Of a DNA stretch of 64,000 nt, positions 51,187-60,177 are shown piece by piece. Under the pieces are notes generated by a model. That model saw nothing but the letters and a program-made list of their open reading frames with translations, was not told the DNA's origin and did no database searches. The stretch lies in assembly GCF_001547935.1 (NCBI RefSeq), contig NZ_AP014636.1, positions 434,001 through 498,000 of the forward strand. The letters run 5' to 3'. Numbering within the stretch: position 1 is the stretch's first letter; each line of letters starts with the position of its first letter. Source of the stretch: Vibrio tritonius. Its GTDB lineage: Bacteria; Pseudomonadota; Gammaproteobacteria; Enterobacterales; Vibrionaceae. The position numbers and the translations under genes are program-made.

Positions 51187-52485
51187 GTGTTTTTTAAAAA
51201 GCCTGTAGATAATTCAACAGTCAACGATTCGTATCGACAAGCCTTTTGTGCATTAGAGTCAATGCGTAAGTTTGTTGCAATGATCGAGTTTGACCCGAAG
51301 GGGAACATTCTTGATGCCAATGAACTGTTTCTTTCTACTGTGGGTTACACGCTTGCTGAGTTAAAAGGGCTGCATCATAAGATCTTTTGTAGCCCCGAGG
51401 TGTTTAATAGTCCTGCTTATGCTAAGCACTGGCAAGATTTGGCGAATGGTAAAGAAATCGCTGGTGATTTCTTTCGTGTAAGAAAAGATGGAAGCCCACT
51501 GATAATGGAAGCGACCTATTTCCCTGTGATAGATAATGGGAAAGTGGTTCGTGTGATGAAGGTGGGGACTGATGTGACTAAAAAATTCACTTCAGCGATG
51601 AGTAAAGCGGATATGTATATCGCATTAAATAAAACTTATGCGGTTATAGAATTCGAACCCGATGGCACCATCATTAATGCCAATGATAATTTCCTGCAAG
51701 TGTTACGCTATCAACGAGAACAAGTGATTGGTAAACATCACCGAATATTCTGTTTTGATGACTACATCAAGGAAAACCCTAACTTTTGGCGAGATTTAAG
51801 CCAAGGTAAAGCCAACTCGGGTCGTTTTAAACGTCGTACCAGTTATGATGAAGAAGTTTGGATCGAAGCCTCTTATTGTCCAATTGTCGATGATAAAGGT
51901 AAGGTTTACAAAGTGGTTAAGTTTGCCGTTGATATTACAAGCCATGTGCAAAAAGGAGTTCAACTTCGCAAAGCGGCTCATGTCGCTCAGGATACATCGG
52001 TGGAAACAGCATCCGTTGCCGAAACAGGTAAAGCGGATTTGCGTGAATGTGTCGCCCTATCGGATAAGATGAACGATACCGTGAACTCTGCCATTAACCA
52101 GCTTAATCAGTTAGTGACACTCTCTTCTGATGTTTCCAATATCGTGAAAACCATAACCTCAATCGCTGATCAAACCAATTTGCTCGCACTCAATGCGGCG
52201 ATAGAAGCTGCACGAGCGGGCGAGCATGGGCGCGGTTTTGCTGTTGTTGCTGACGAAGTTCGTCAGTTGGCGACTCGGACCTCTTCTTCAACGAATGAAA
52301 TCAATGATGTGGTACAAAAAAACATCCATTTAACAAATGAGGTGGTAGAAACCATTAAAAGTACTTCAGTAGTTGCCGAGCAGACGAACGAACGCATTGA
52401 GGAAGTGTCGATGATCATGGATAAAATCCATGCTGGCGCGAATGAGGTGTCGGAGGCGATTGAAAATCTGGATTTAAATGATTAG
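51187..52485 (+). CDS. Soluble PAS-PAS methyl-accepting chemotaxis-type protein (BdlA-like)
   Basis: A 432-residue protein without membrane segments, starting at GTG. Two PAS domains (about 30-135, [22 protein letters not shown]; about 145-260, [22 protein letters not shown]) each end with a PAC-type strand ([16 protein letters not shown]). The signalling tip is intact: [38 protein letters not shown] in family order. Architecture and length match P. aeruginosa BdlA, which links redox or cyclic-di-GMP cues to biofilm dispersal. No che genes are nearby. Confidence 0.9.
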   Translation: MFFKKPVDNSTVNDSYRQAFCALESMRKFVAMIEFDPKGNILDANELFLSTVGYTLAELKGLHHKIFCSPEVFNSPAYAKHWQDLANGKEIAGDFFRVRKDGSPLIMEATYFPVIDNGKVVRVMKVGTDVTKKFTSAMSKADMYIALNKTYAVIEFEPDGTIINANDNFLQVLRYQREQVIGKHHRIFCFDDYIKENPNFWRDLSQGKANSGRFKRRTSYDEEVWIEASYCPIVDDKGKVYKVVKFAVDITSHVQKGVQLRKAAHVAQDTSVETASVAETGKADLRECVALSDKMNDTVNSAINQLNQLVTLSSDVSNIVKTITSIADQTNLLALNAAIEAARAGEHGRGFAVVADEVRQLATRTSSSTNEINDVVQKNIHLTNEVVETIKSTSVVAEQTNERIEEVSMIMDKIHAGANEVSEAIENLDLND

Positions 52486-52495
52486 TCGTTCACGT

Positions 52496-52576
52496 TATAC
52501 CCAAGTAACTTCAAGATTATAAAAAATAAATGGCGCTACATGGGCGCCATTTATTTTATGAGGTTACTTGGGTATA
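52496..52576. repeat. Palindromic repeat element, full copy
   Basis: The outer arms TATACCCAAGTAAC (52496-52509) and GTTACTTGGGTATA (52563-52576) are perfect inverted repeats. An inner 14-bp stem AAAATAAATGGCGC (52523-52536)/GCGCCATTTATTTT (52544-52557) is also perfect. The whole is a near-continuous hairpin of about 80 bases that probably also ends the chemoreceptor transcript. Related arms occur at 2712, 22019 and 27930. Confidence 0.75.
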
Positions 52577-52782
52577 TAACATTCAAATATGGATAATCAG
52601 GCAATAAATTAAGAATATCGGACACGATATTTTTCCGTAAAAGTCTAAACTATCTCCTGTCTACTGGAATGAAAAAATACACTGTTTGGAATCGAATAAT
52701 TCTTCAACATAGTGTTTTTCATCGCACTGACTTCTTAATCCACAATAGGATGGTGTTCTCTCTGTGAGGATTGGAACTCTAC

Positions 52783-52897
52783 TGTGGTTGTGTCTCTGTT
52801 TGTTATTCTGTGTTTTAACCACACCTTAAGCAATCAGCCATGGATGTAAGTCTTGGCTTTTTAACCTACCGCTACTGCTTTAGTAGCGGATTTTTTT
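52783..52897 (+). ncRNA. Candidate small RNA or transcribed leader with terminator
   Basis: Three hairpins in a row: TGTGGTT (52783-52789)/AACCACA (52817-52823); AGCCA (52836-52840)/TGGCT (52854-52858) followed by TTTT; CCGCTACT (52869-52876)/AGTAGCGG (52882-52889) followed by A then seven T. The last is a textbook terminator although no gene lies between it and the previous terminating palindrome, so a transcript should start between about 52600 and 52780. No protein-coding frame fits. 52577-52782 and 52898-53044 show nothing else. Confidence 0.45.
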
Positions 52898-53044
52898 CTC
52901 GTCTTTTTACATTAAAAATCACCGACACCACTCTATCTCGTTCAATCTGAATTAAATTCATGTTGAAGATTAAAAATCCTCAGTTGTTCTCAAGTATTGG
53001 ATATAAGAATATTTGGCCATCTAGATGGATGAAGGTAATATTTG

Positions 53045-54421
53045 ATGACAACTCGAGTAACAGATCCTCGTGAAATGCTGGAAAATTCAGCAATGACATG
53101 GTTACAAAAAATCATTGTGGCTATCACAGTCGCTTTTAGTGCTGTTGATGGTTTTGATGTACTAGCTATCGCGGTTTCTGGTGCTGGGATCATGAATGAA
53201 TTTGGTCTTAACCGTGCAGATTTAGGCGTAGTACTCTCTATGGAGCTACTGGGCATGGCGCTGGGATCCGTGCTGCTTGGCGGTGTCGCCGATAAAGTAG
53301 GGCGTCGGAAAATGTTATTAGGATGCTTAGTGGTAATGGCGCTAGGGATGGCAATGGTGGCACAAGTGACCAGCGTGAGTGCATTATGTGCATGGCGTGT
53401 CTTTACTGGCATAGGGATTGGTGGCTTACTTTCTACTAACAATGCTGTTGTTGCAGAGTTTACTAATCAACGTTCACGTGGCCTAAGTATTTCACTTATG
53501 GTGATTGGCTATCCGATGGGAGGAATCATTTGTGGTGCTGTGGGTCATGCTATTTTAGATGCCGGCGCTGCAAACTGGCGCGATATGTTTTTTGCTGGCG
53601 CAGTGATGTCGGCAGTGATGATTCCTATTACCTACTTTTTCGTCCCAGAATCAGTGCATTGGCTAAGCCGTATCCAGCCTAAGGATGCACTAGAGCGAAT
53701 CAATGCAGCGCTTATAAAACTAGGTCACCGTAGTGTTCAGACATTACCGTTACCAACGCAACAGGAAAGTCGTACATCCATCTTTGATATCTTTTCGATG
53801 GGGGCAAAAGGGTTATTAGTATCAACCCTATTAATGACATTGGCCTATTTGTTCCAGATGATTACCTTCTATTACGTATTGAAATGGACACCGACCATTG
53901 TCGTGCAAATGGGGATTGGTGCTGCATCTGCCGCTGGTGTGTTGTTTTGGGTTAACGTCGGTGGCGTGTTGGGTGGCGCTTTGTTTGGTCTGCTTAGTAG
54001 CAAAGTCGGCTTAAAGCGTTTGACCGTTGGTGTGCTTGTCTTAACGTGTGGTGCCGTGACTCTCTTTGGTCAATCCCAAGCTGATCTAGCTCAGCTCAGT
54101 TTATTAGCGGCGGGCGCTGGATTTTTCGCTAACGCAGGCGTTTCTGGGATCTATACCCTAATTGCATATGTATTCCCAACTCACGTTCGCGCCACTGGTA
54201 CTGGCTTTGTCATTGGTGTCGGCCGCGCTGGTGCGGTGATTGCTCCTTGGCTTTCCGGACTCTTAATGCAACAGGGATTAGACAAAGGCGACCCACTTTT
54301 AGATGTGCTTGCCTATGTGGCACTGCTCATGGGGTTGTGCTCGCTTGTTGCCGCGCTGGCGTTGTTTTTTCTGCGCGATGAAACCGAAACAGTGAAGCAA
54401 GTACAAACAGTAGAAAGTTAA
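53045..54421 (+). CDS. MFS transporter, aromatic acid:H+ symporter (AAHS) family
   Basis: A 458-residue twelve-helix transporter. The DGFDVL motif in helix one (VDGFDVLAIAVSGAGI), the loop GGVADKVGRRKMLLG, and RVFTGIGIGGLLSTNNAVVAEFTNQRSRGL are hallmarks of PcaK/BenK-type carriers; VRATGTGFVIGVGRAGAVIAPWLSG is the second-half signature. The ATG at 53045 has AAGG in front; a TTG directly before it is less likely. It is followed by a shared terminator with the two-component genes, which may control it. Substrate probably an aromatic or other hydroxy acid. Confidence 0.9.
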   Translation: MTTRVTDPREMLENSAMTWLQKIIVAITVAFSAVDGFDVLAIAVSGAGIMNEFGLNRADLGVVLSMELLGMALGSVLLGGVADKVGRRKMLLGCLVVMALGMAMVAQVTSVSALCAWRVFTGIGIGGLLSTNNAVVAEFTNQRSRGLSISLMVIGYPMGGIICGAVGHAILDAGAANWRDMFFAGAVMSAVMIPITYFFVPESVHWLSRIQPKDALERINAALIKLGHRSVQTLPLPTQQESRTSIFDIFSMGAKGLLVSTLLMTLAYLFQMITFYYVLKWTPTIVVQMGIGAASAAGVLFWVNVGGVLGGALFGLLSSKVGLKRLTVGVLVLTCGAVTLFGQSQADLAQLSLLAAGAGFFANAGVSGIYTLIAYVFPTHVRATGTGFVIGVGRAGAVIAPWLSGLLMQQGLDKGDPLLDVLAYVALLMGLCSLVAALALFFLRDETETVKQVQTVES

Positions 54422-54426
54422 CTAAC

Positions 54427-54450
54427 AAGGCGAGGGGAAACACTCGCCTT
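54427..54450. terminator. Terminator between the AAHS transporter and the convergent response-regulator gene
   Basis: AAGGCGAG (54427-54434) pairs with CTCGCCTT (54443-54450), then TGTT. The same core recurs at 58221-58247. Confidence 0.75.
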
Positions 54451-54452
54451 TG

Positions 54453-55016
54453 TTAAGCTTGCAGCATCAGATATTTGTATTCTTTTAAACTCATTTTTTG
54501 ACGAATATTAGCACGATGAAATTCTACGGTTTTAATTGAGATATCAATGTGGCTCGATATCTCCTTAGTTGAAAACCCAAGGGTCAGATATTTAAGTACT
54601 TGCTGCTCACGATCAGTCAATTGTGCTGTCATGTTTTTTAACTGGGTCTTCAATTCGCTGTTTTTCATAGCGTTGTGAACAACCGAAAGTAATGCGTCAA
54701 TATCAACCGGTTTTTGAAGAAATTCAAATGCTCCTTTTTTGATCATTTCGACAGCAGTATGCACTTCACCATGCCCCGTTAAGAATATGGTCGACCAATG
54801 TTCAACTTCATGCTGGATTTGAAGGTACAGCTCAACGCCTGAGACTTTTGGCATTCGTAAGTCAAGTACTAGGCAGGCTGGTTTGAGCTCAAAAGTCACT
54901 TCTGCCAAGAAAGTTTCGGTATCAAGATAACTGTTAACTCGATAACCTTCGTCTTCCATTAGAAGGGTAAGTGACCTAAGTAGAATCGGGTCATCGTCGA
55001 TTATATAAACATCCAT
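54453..55016 (-). CDS. FixJ/NarL-type response regulator
   Basis: A 187-residue two-domain regulator. The receiver has acidic pocket DDD (residues 7-9), phosphorylated Asp52 in LVLDLRMPKVSG, Thr in LTGHGE and Lys in FLQKPVD. The LuxR-type helix-turn-helix has LTDREQQVLKYLTLGFSTKEIS and KTVEFHRANI near the end. It overlaps nothing but is 5 bases from the kinase gene, its evident partner. The receiver is FixJ-like. Targets may be the neighbouring transporter and lipoprotein genes. Confidence 0.92.
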   Translation of the reverse strand: MDVYIIDDDPILLRSLTLLMEDEGYRVNSYLDTETFLAEVTFELKPACLVLDLRMPKVSGVELYLQIQHEVEHWSTIFLTGHGEVHTAVEMIKKGAFEFLQKPVDIDALLSVVHNAMKNSELKTQLKNMTAQLTDREQQVLKYLTLGFSTKEISSHIDISIKTVEFHRANIRQKMSLKEYKYLMLQA

Positions 55017-55021
55017 CGTTT

Positions 55022-56617
55022 TTAACTTGTTGCTGGTAAAGTGAATTGAAAATGTGTTCCATTGGAGGTGTTCTGCAAACGAATGTATCCACCACAGGAT
55101 TCAACAATATTACGACAAATAGAAAGCCCTAAGCCCAGTCCATCTTGTTTGCCAGAAACAAAACTATTAAAAATAGATGGCTTCATTTCGGGATTGATTC
55201 CTCGACCATTATCTATGACATCGAAGTAAACGCTGTTTCCTTGCTTTGAGATGTTAATCGTAATTGCTGGATTGGATTTCTGTTCGTCACGTAACGCCTG
55301 ATAGGCGTTTTTTATCAAGTTAATGTACACCTGAACTAAACAGGTATGATCCGCTTTAACTTTAATAGCGGAATATTCGGGCAAAGCAAAGGCGATATTG
55401 AGGTGTCCAATTTCATGTTTAAGTAAGGAGAGTGCTTCGTGTAGGCAAGCAAAGGGACAAATATCGGTAATCTCTTTCACTGACGAAGCTTTCACTAAAG
55501 AGCGTATTCGGGTTTGTATCGCTCCCATACGTTGTAAGGCTAGCTCTGCGTCTTGGTTATGAAGAGAAATCCGTTCGATATTAAGTGATTCTCCCGTTTT
55601 CATGCATCTTAGTGCCATTTGGACATTGAGCATTGCCGATTGGAGCGGTGTCGCGAGTTCATGAGTGATGGTACTACTTAATTCACCAAGTGATGCAAGA
55701 TGTGACATTTTGTGAATGTTTTCTGATTGCTGCTTATTTTGCTTTTCCAAACGAACTCGTTCATCCCGTGATAACCCCATCATGAGAGCCAAAATCGAGG
55801 ATACGGTGAACCCCATTTGCAACTGTGTTGGTGTATAAAGCGAAATGTGCGCCAAAGTATATGTTCCTGCCGCGAGCACATTGGTTACTAATGCATTTAA
55901 TGCCCCTTTAAATGCGCCAAATTGAACAGAAAACCAACAAATTGGAATTAAGAATAAATAGGAGTAATACGAAATATCTTGGTAAAAACTAATGAATGCA
56001 AATATCAGCGTGCCGCATAATACGCTGCCGATAAAAAGAAGTTTTTCGTTCTTTCCAATATCACGTAATAGGTGTGAGAATTCTTTTGCAGAATTATTCA
56101 TGAACCAAAAACTAAATGGTGCAACCATCATAATGCCGGCAAGATCGCCAGACATAAATGAAAAGAAAGCATCTCTTAGTGCAAACTTGGGGATAACATC
56201 GTATTCATTATATAGCGTGATAGCGGCGCATGCAGAAATGAAGGTCGTAATCAATGAACCCAAAATGAACTTTGAAAATAACGTGCTAGCCGAAAACGGG
56301 CTTTGCATCTTAAACCAGCGACGAAGCACCAGAGCAAAGCTACCGTATACCGCCACTTGCCTTAGGTTATTTATCCATACGTATTCTGCAAATTCCCAAG
56401 GTGTTTTCCCTGGAGATGAGGCGAGTACAGCTGCAATAAACACCAATGGTAAATAGCGCCATCCTTTGTAATAGATTAGAGCAATAGTCAGAGCTGGTGC
56501 AGGGTAAAAACAAGCGATGGCGGTATTGTTTGGATAAACCCTAAAAAGCGTTCCGGTTTGATAACATGCCCAGAACCAAAAAATAAAAATTAGAGAAGAC
56601 TTTATTAATGATTTCAT
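55022..56617 (-). CDS. MASE1-type membrane sensor histidine kinase
   Basis: A 531-residue kinase. The first 280 residues form about eight membrane helices of MASE1 type (PAPALTIALIYYKGWRYLPLVFIAAVLA; FFSFMSGDLAGIMMVAPF). The phospho-acceptor His lies in STITHELATPLQSAMLNVQ (about residue 320), and the ATPase has the N-box INLIKNAYQAL, G1 DNGRGI and G2 GLGLGLSICRNIVE. It belongs to the HPK4-like class usual with FixJ-type partners. The ATG at 56617 is preferred to a TTG at 56626. The sensed signal is unknown. Confidence 0.91.
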   Translation of the reverse strand: MKSLIKSSLIFIFWFWACYQTGTLFRVYPNNTAIACFYPAPALTIALIYYKGWRYLPLVFIAAVLASSPGKTPWEFAEYVWINNLRQVAVYGSFALVLRRWFKMQSPFSASTLFSKFILGSLITTFISACAAITLYNEYDVIPKFALRDAFFSFMSGDLAGIMMVAPFSFWFMNNSAKEFSHLLRDIGKNEKLLFIGSVLCGTLIFAFISFYQDISYYSYLFLIPICWFSVQFGAFKGALNALVTNVLAAGTYTLAHISLYTPTQLQMGFTVSSILALMMGLSRDERVRLEKQNKQQSENIHKMSHLASLGELSSTITHELATPLQSAMLNVQMALRCMKTGESLNIERISLHNQDAELALQRMGAIQTRIRSLVKASSVKEITDICPFACLHEALSLLKHEIGHLNIAFALPEYSAIKVKADHTCLVQVYINLIKNAYQALRDEQKSNPAITINISKQGNSVYFDVIDNGRGINPEMKPSIFNSFVSGKQDGLGLGLSICRNIVESCGGYIRLQNTSNGTHFQFTLPATS

Positions 56618-56794
56618 AATATACAAAAATTAGATAGCCGTTGATATTATACGTATTTACATTCTTTGAGCTAGTTTAAATTTATGTTAAAGGTATGGCA
56701 TTAATAAATATTATTAGTCCAACCTAGGGTTTTACCCCAGTTAATAAAAATCATGATTAGATTATCATTAAATAAAAAACGAAAGGTAGTCTAA

Positions 56795-58174
56795 ATGTTT
56801 TATAAAAATGTTATTGTGGCGAGTATGTTTCTTGCACTCGCTGGCTGTAATGGTTCTTCAAACGATTCATCAGATAATACTTCTACTGTTACAACAAAAC
56901 AGTTCACGATTATTGACGGCTATTTAAAAGATGCCCAAGTCTACGTTGATCGAAACGCCAACCAAGTAGCAGATGAAAATGAACTGGTCGGCAGTACTGA
57001 TGACAATGGTCAAATAACCATTAACAATGTGAGTGATGGACAAACGATTATCGCGGTTATTGATGCTGGCACAACAACGGATCAGGATTTTGGCAGCGTG
57101 GTGGGACACAGCTACCAGATGGCATCAAACAGTAGTTCTTCCGTAATAACGCCTTTTACTACACTAGCGGTAAAGCAGAACATCTCTTTGGCGGACGTTG
57201 CTTCGCTAGTGAATCTTCCTGAAAGTGTTGTCAGTGGTGACTATGTTAATGCGCAAAGTGAAGATGCTGATAGAGCACATCTTATTGCACGTAGTGCAAC
57301 TCGGACGTTGTCTGATTTGAGCAGTAGTGACGATGATATGTTGGATAATTTTGCTGATTTTCGTGATAGCGCAGCAGAAGTGCCAGCTAGCCAACTTAAT
57401 AGCGTCAATTTGGAAATTAACGATGGTAAAGTCACTCAGATAGCGGCTAAACCGACCCTAAAAGAATTTTTGCAATCTGGCTCGTTGACCTCATTTAGCC
57501 TAAATGAGTTTTGGCGTCATCTATGTGAAGACGAAGATATCGACAGTACCGCAGGAGAAAACTGCACTGGACTTGGTGATGGTTCAACACGATGGACATT
57601 TGACCTAAGTGATGCAACGAACCCAACGGTTATCGTTACCGATGCGAATCATTCTGAAACGAATCCATATCAGGTCAAATTCGATATTAATTTTGCCAAG
57701 GGTTTGAATGCCTTTTCTTTAGCTTGGGTTGAGAACGGACAGACCCAAAATTCAGAGATGAAAGATAACTTTATCTATACTGAAAACGGCTTAGCGATTG
57801 CCGTGTCTGTGGACAGCGACTTGCAACTCTACACAACGGCTAAGACGAACCAATCATTGACCGGTTTTTCCGCTATTACCTTGGATGAATCACAGTGGCA
57901 AGGCATAACATTGTATCATTTGAATGATACTAAACAGATTTCTCAGGATTATCCTTGGAAAGCTGAACCCCAAATGACGGCAGTGAAACCGACTGTTATT
58001 TCGACCAGTGGCTCTATTCATTTTGGTGACACTGAATACACCGTATTACAAGAAACGCCAGATTTGTATCTCATCAAAGATGCTAATAATCATCCTTCAT
58101 TGCTAATTAAAGACAAAGCGATGGCAGAACGCTTGATGAGCGATTGGCAGAAGATGCCAACAGAACAAAATTAA
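56795..58174 (+). CDS. Large hypothetical lipoprotein with Ca-loop-like motif
   Basis: A 459-residue lipoprotein (lipobox LAGC, Cys18) with a Ser/Asp/Asn-rich tether after it. Residues 40-66 (IIDGYLKDAQVYVDRNANQVADENE by key residues) contain DRNANQVADENE, a dockerin/EF-type calcium loop pattern common in secreted vibrio lipoproteins, followed by a carboxypeptidase-regulatory-like fold (TDDNGQITINN). The rest is not recognised; WRHLCEDEDIDSTAGENC suggests a disulfide. It is divergent from the two-component genes and may be regulated by them. Surface or periplasmic location is likely. Confidence 0.75.
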   Translation: MFYKNVIVASMFLALAGCNGSSNDSSDNTSTVTTKQFTIIDGYLKDAQVYVDRNANQVADENELVGSTDDNGQITINNVSDGQTIIAVIDAGTTTDQDFGSVVGHSYQMASNSSSSVITPFTTLAVKQNISLADVASLVNLPESVVSGDYVNAQSEDADRAHLIARSATRTLSDLSSSDDDMLDNFADFRDSAAEVPASQLNSVNLEINDGKVTQIAAKPTLKEFLQSGSLTSFSLNEFWRHLCEDEDIDSTAGENCTGLGDGSTRWTFDLSDATNPTVIVTDANHSETNPYQVKFDINFAKGLNAFSLAWVENGQTQNSEMKDNFIYTENGLAIAVSVDSDLQLYTTAKTNQSLTGFSAITLDESQWQGITLYHLNDTKQISQDYPWKAEPQMTAVKPTVISTSGSIHFGDTEYTVLQETPDLYLIKDANNHPSLLIKDKAMAERLMSDWQKMPTEQN

Positions 58175-58215
58175 ATAATAACAACGTTAGGCTGGCTAGG
58201 CCTTTAGTGATACTA

Positions 58216-58250
58216 GATAAAAGGCGAGGGGAAACTCTCGCCTTTTTATC
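58216..58250. terminator. Terminator between the lipoprotein gene and the convergent LacI gene
   Basis: GATAAAAGGCGAG (58216-58228) pairs with CTCGCCTTTTTATC (58237-58250), one base bulged, with a built-in T-run. Core identical to the terminator at 54427 except one loop base. Confidence 0.85.
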
Positions 58251-58256
58251 AGTGTA

Positions 58257-59264
58257 TTAATACGTTCCGGTAGTTTTTCTCGCAACCAATGAGGTTGATA
58301 TGAGCAGATCACACCTTTTCGCTTCGTGATTCGCGCCTCTGGTCAATAGGCACTGGATTGAGAGCTTAGCGATTTGCTCAACATTCTGATGAATAACGCT
58401 AAGAGAATAAGAGTCTTGTTGCGTCACGAAGGTATCATCAAAGCCAATTAATAAATAATCATCTGGTGCGATTAATCCCTGATGTTTCAACCCATCCAGT
58501 ACCCCGCAGGCTAACTGAGAGTTTGCAGCGTAAATCAACTCACCTTTGCTAAGCGAATAGGTCAGGCCCCAGCGATAACCACACTCATAGTTGGCATCGG
58601 GAACAAGTGAGGTAGAAAACTTAAGTTCTGTATTATGGTTTTTATGGACATATGCCAACTGAATTCCTCTATCTAGCCCCGCCCATGTTGAAGAGTGGCC
58701 GTTAATCCAAGTAATGCCGCGTGACTGTTTCTTTAGTGCCATGTTAAGTACCAGTTCAGCTGCCATTTTATTGTCTGAGCAAACACTATCGATAGTGGGT
58801 AAGTTCACGCGGCGGTTGATGGTGACCACGGGAATATCGACTTCTGAACACTTTCTCGCAAGTTCGGTTGGTGGTTGTCCTGAGGTAATAACGACTCCTG
58901 AAACACGGTATTGAATGAACTGGGTAATGGTATTTTCCAATTGCTCCTTATCATGTACTTCCATAACCAAAGCTTGAAAGCCACATTGCTGAACTTCTAA
59001 AAGTAGGCCCTGCAATAACGCGGCTCGAAAAGGATCATCTAAGCGCGTCACTACAATGCCAATCAGTTGGGTGCGTTTACGGTTCAAACCTTGCGCAAGA
59101 AAGTTAACTTGATAACCCAGCTGCTCGGCAGCCTGCTGAACCTTGGTGCGTGTTTTAGGTGCAATGCTACCACTGTTACTTAATGCTCGAGATACCACAG
59201 CTCGAGAAACACCTGCTAGATCAGCAACATCTTGTGCTGTGATGGTTTTGTTTTGTTTAGTCAA
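58257..59264 (-). CDS. LacI-family transcriptional repressor
   Basis: A 335-residue regulator. The helix-turn-helix reads ITAQDVADLAGVSRAVVSRALS at its start, with the hinge helix AAEQLGYQVNFLAQGL, then a periplasmic-binding-protein-like effector domain (IGIVVTRLDDPFRAALLQGL, LLIGFDDTFVTQQ). The only sensible start is TTG at 59264, with GGAG 8 bases before it; this overlaps the end of the MBL gene by 8 bases, so translation is coupled. LacI proteins bind palindromes with a central CG, such as the one at 60134. Confidence 0.9.
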   Translation of the reverse strand: MTKQNKTITAQDVADLAGVSRAVVSRALSNSGSIAPKTRTKVQQAAEQLGYQVNFLAQGLNRKRTQLIGIVVTRLDDPFRAALLQGLLLEVQQCGFQALVMEVHDKEQLENTITQFIQYRVSGVVITSGQPPTELARKCSEVDIPVVTINRRVNLPTIDSVCSDNKMAAELVLNMALKKQSRGITWINGHSSTWAGLDRGIQLAYVHKNHNTELKFSTSLVPDANYECGYRWGLTYSLSKGELIYAANSQLACGVLDGLKHQGLIAPDDYLLIGFDDTFVTQQDSYSLSVIHQNVEQIAKLSIQCLLTRGANHEAKRCDLLISTSLVARKTTGTY

Positions 59265-60027
59265 GAAAACGCTCCAATTGAGGAGTGGTAGGCAGCGAGA
59301 GATCAATCATCAAACCATCTTGACTCACATAAACGCCATCTGTTTCAGCGCAAGTACGTTTGATCTGTGGGAGGTATTCATCCCAACAGTGGTAAACCAA
59401 GAGATTAGGGAGGTTTAACGCCTGTTTAAGCTCAATGCATTGTGGCAAATCGCCATGGGAATTATCGGAGGATAAAGCGGCAAAAGAGGCACATTCTTGA
59501 AACGCAATATCGACGTTGTGCATCAAAGCGGTTGTTGCTGCCGTTGGGCGTCCGTCGCCACTATAAAATACACTATGCGTACCATTGCTGATGCGCAGAG
59601 CGCGATTAGGGACTTCATGCTGCGTATCTGCTGTATCTACATTCCAATTGCCAATCGACATATGCTCTTGGGTTGTCATCCAGTGGATTGCAAAGCAAAT
59701 ATTCTTTTCTGGCCAGATAGATAAAGCCACTAAGTTTTCCAGAACCGTTTGTTGTTCTTGTTGGCAGATAATGATCAGGGGTTTGGTACGTCCAAAGCTT
59801 TTCCATTGATTGAGCAAAGCAGCCAATCCCGAACAGTGGTCGGGATGAATGTGGGTGAAGTAGATGACATCAACTGTGTTGATGTCGAGGTTTCTTTGCC
59901 ACAATGCTCTGGGAATGGTTGGCCCACAGTCAATTAGCCAATTCTGATGTTCATCAGAAATAATGACTGCCGATGTATTGCGTTGTGTCGAAAATGCACT
60001 GCCTGATCCAATTACTTCAACTTTCAT
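59257..60027 (-). CDS. Metallo-beta-lactamase-fold hydrolase (PhnP/RNase Z-like)
   Basis: A 256-residue metal-dependent hydrolase. The di-metal motif is THIHPDHCSG (HxHxDH) at about residue 68, and further ligands lie in STQHEVP-like ADTQHEVPNR, FYSGDGRP and SHGD; the C-terminal His is in YHCWDEYLP. This layout is that of PhnP phosphodiesterases and RNase Z relatives, which cleave cyclic or linear phosphodiesters. The start at 60027 has GAGG upstream; 60057 lacks one. Paired with a LacI regulator and divergent from an ABC importer, it may process the imported compound. Substrate unknown. Confidence 0.82.
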   Translation of the reverse strand: MKVEVIGSGSAFSTQRNTSAVIISDEHQNWLIDCGPTIPRALWQRNLDINTVDVIYFTHIHPDHCSGLAALLNQWKSFGRTKPLIIICQQEQQTVLENLVALSIWPEKNICFAIHWMTTQEHMSIGNWNVDTADTQHEVPNRALRISNGTHSVFYSGDGRPTAATTALMHNVDIAFQECASFAALSSDNSHGDLPQCIELKQALNLPNLLVYHCWDEYLPQIKRTCAETDGVYVSQDGLMIDLSLPTTPQLERFLD

Positions 60028-60133
60028 CCATAGCCTCAAATTTATTCTCAGTTTCATTAATCTGTCATAACGCTACGTCAGATTAAAAACATCAATTGAT
60101 GATGATACACCGAGTTGTCATTTTTTTTACACC

Positions 60134-60155
60134 AAAATGAACACGTGTTCATTTT
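60134..60155. promoter_or_regulatory. Candidate LacI operator (perfect 22-bp palindrome)
   Basis: AAAATGAACACGTGTTCATT followed by TT is perfectly symmetric about a central CG, the form of LacI-family operators. It lies 22 bases before the ABC ATPase start and in the gap shared with the MBL/LacI operon. A second, shorter palindrome CATCAATTGATG lies at 60090-60101. Confidence 0.7.
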
Positions 60156-60177
60156 TTGCAGAAAGAGATTATATTTC

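Noticed and set aside
52990..53442. 150-codon minus-strand ORF
   Set aside because: Antisense to the start of the AAHS transporter; Pro/Ser/Thr-rich composition of a shadow frame.
55992..56456. 154-codon plus-strand ORF
   Set aside because: Entirely antisense to the membrane domain of the MASE1 kinase, which has strong family motifs.
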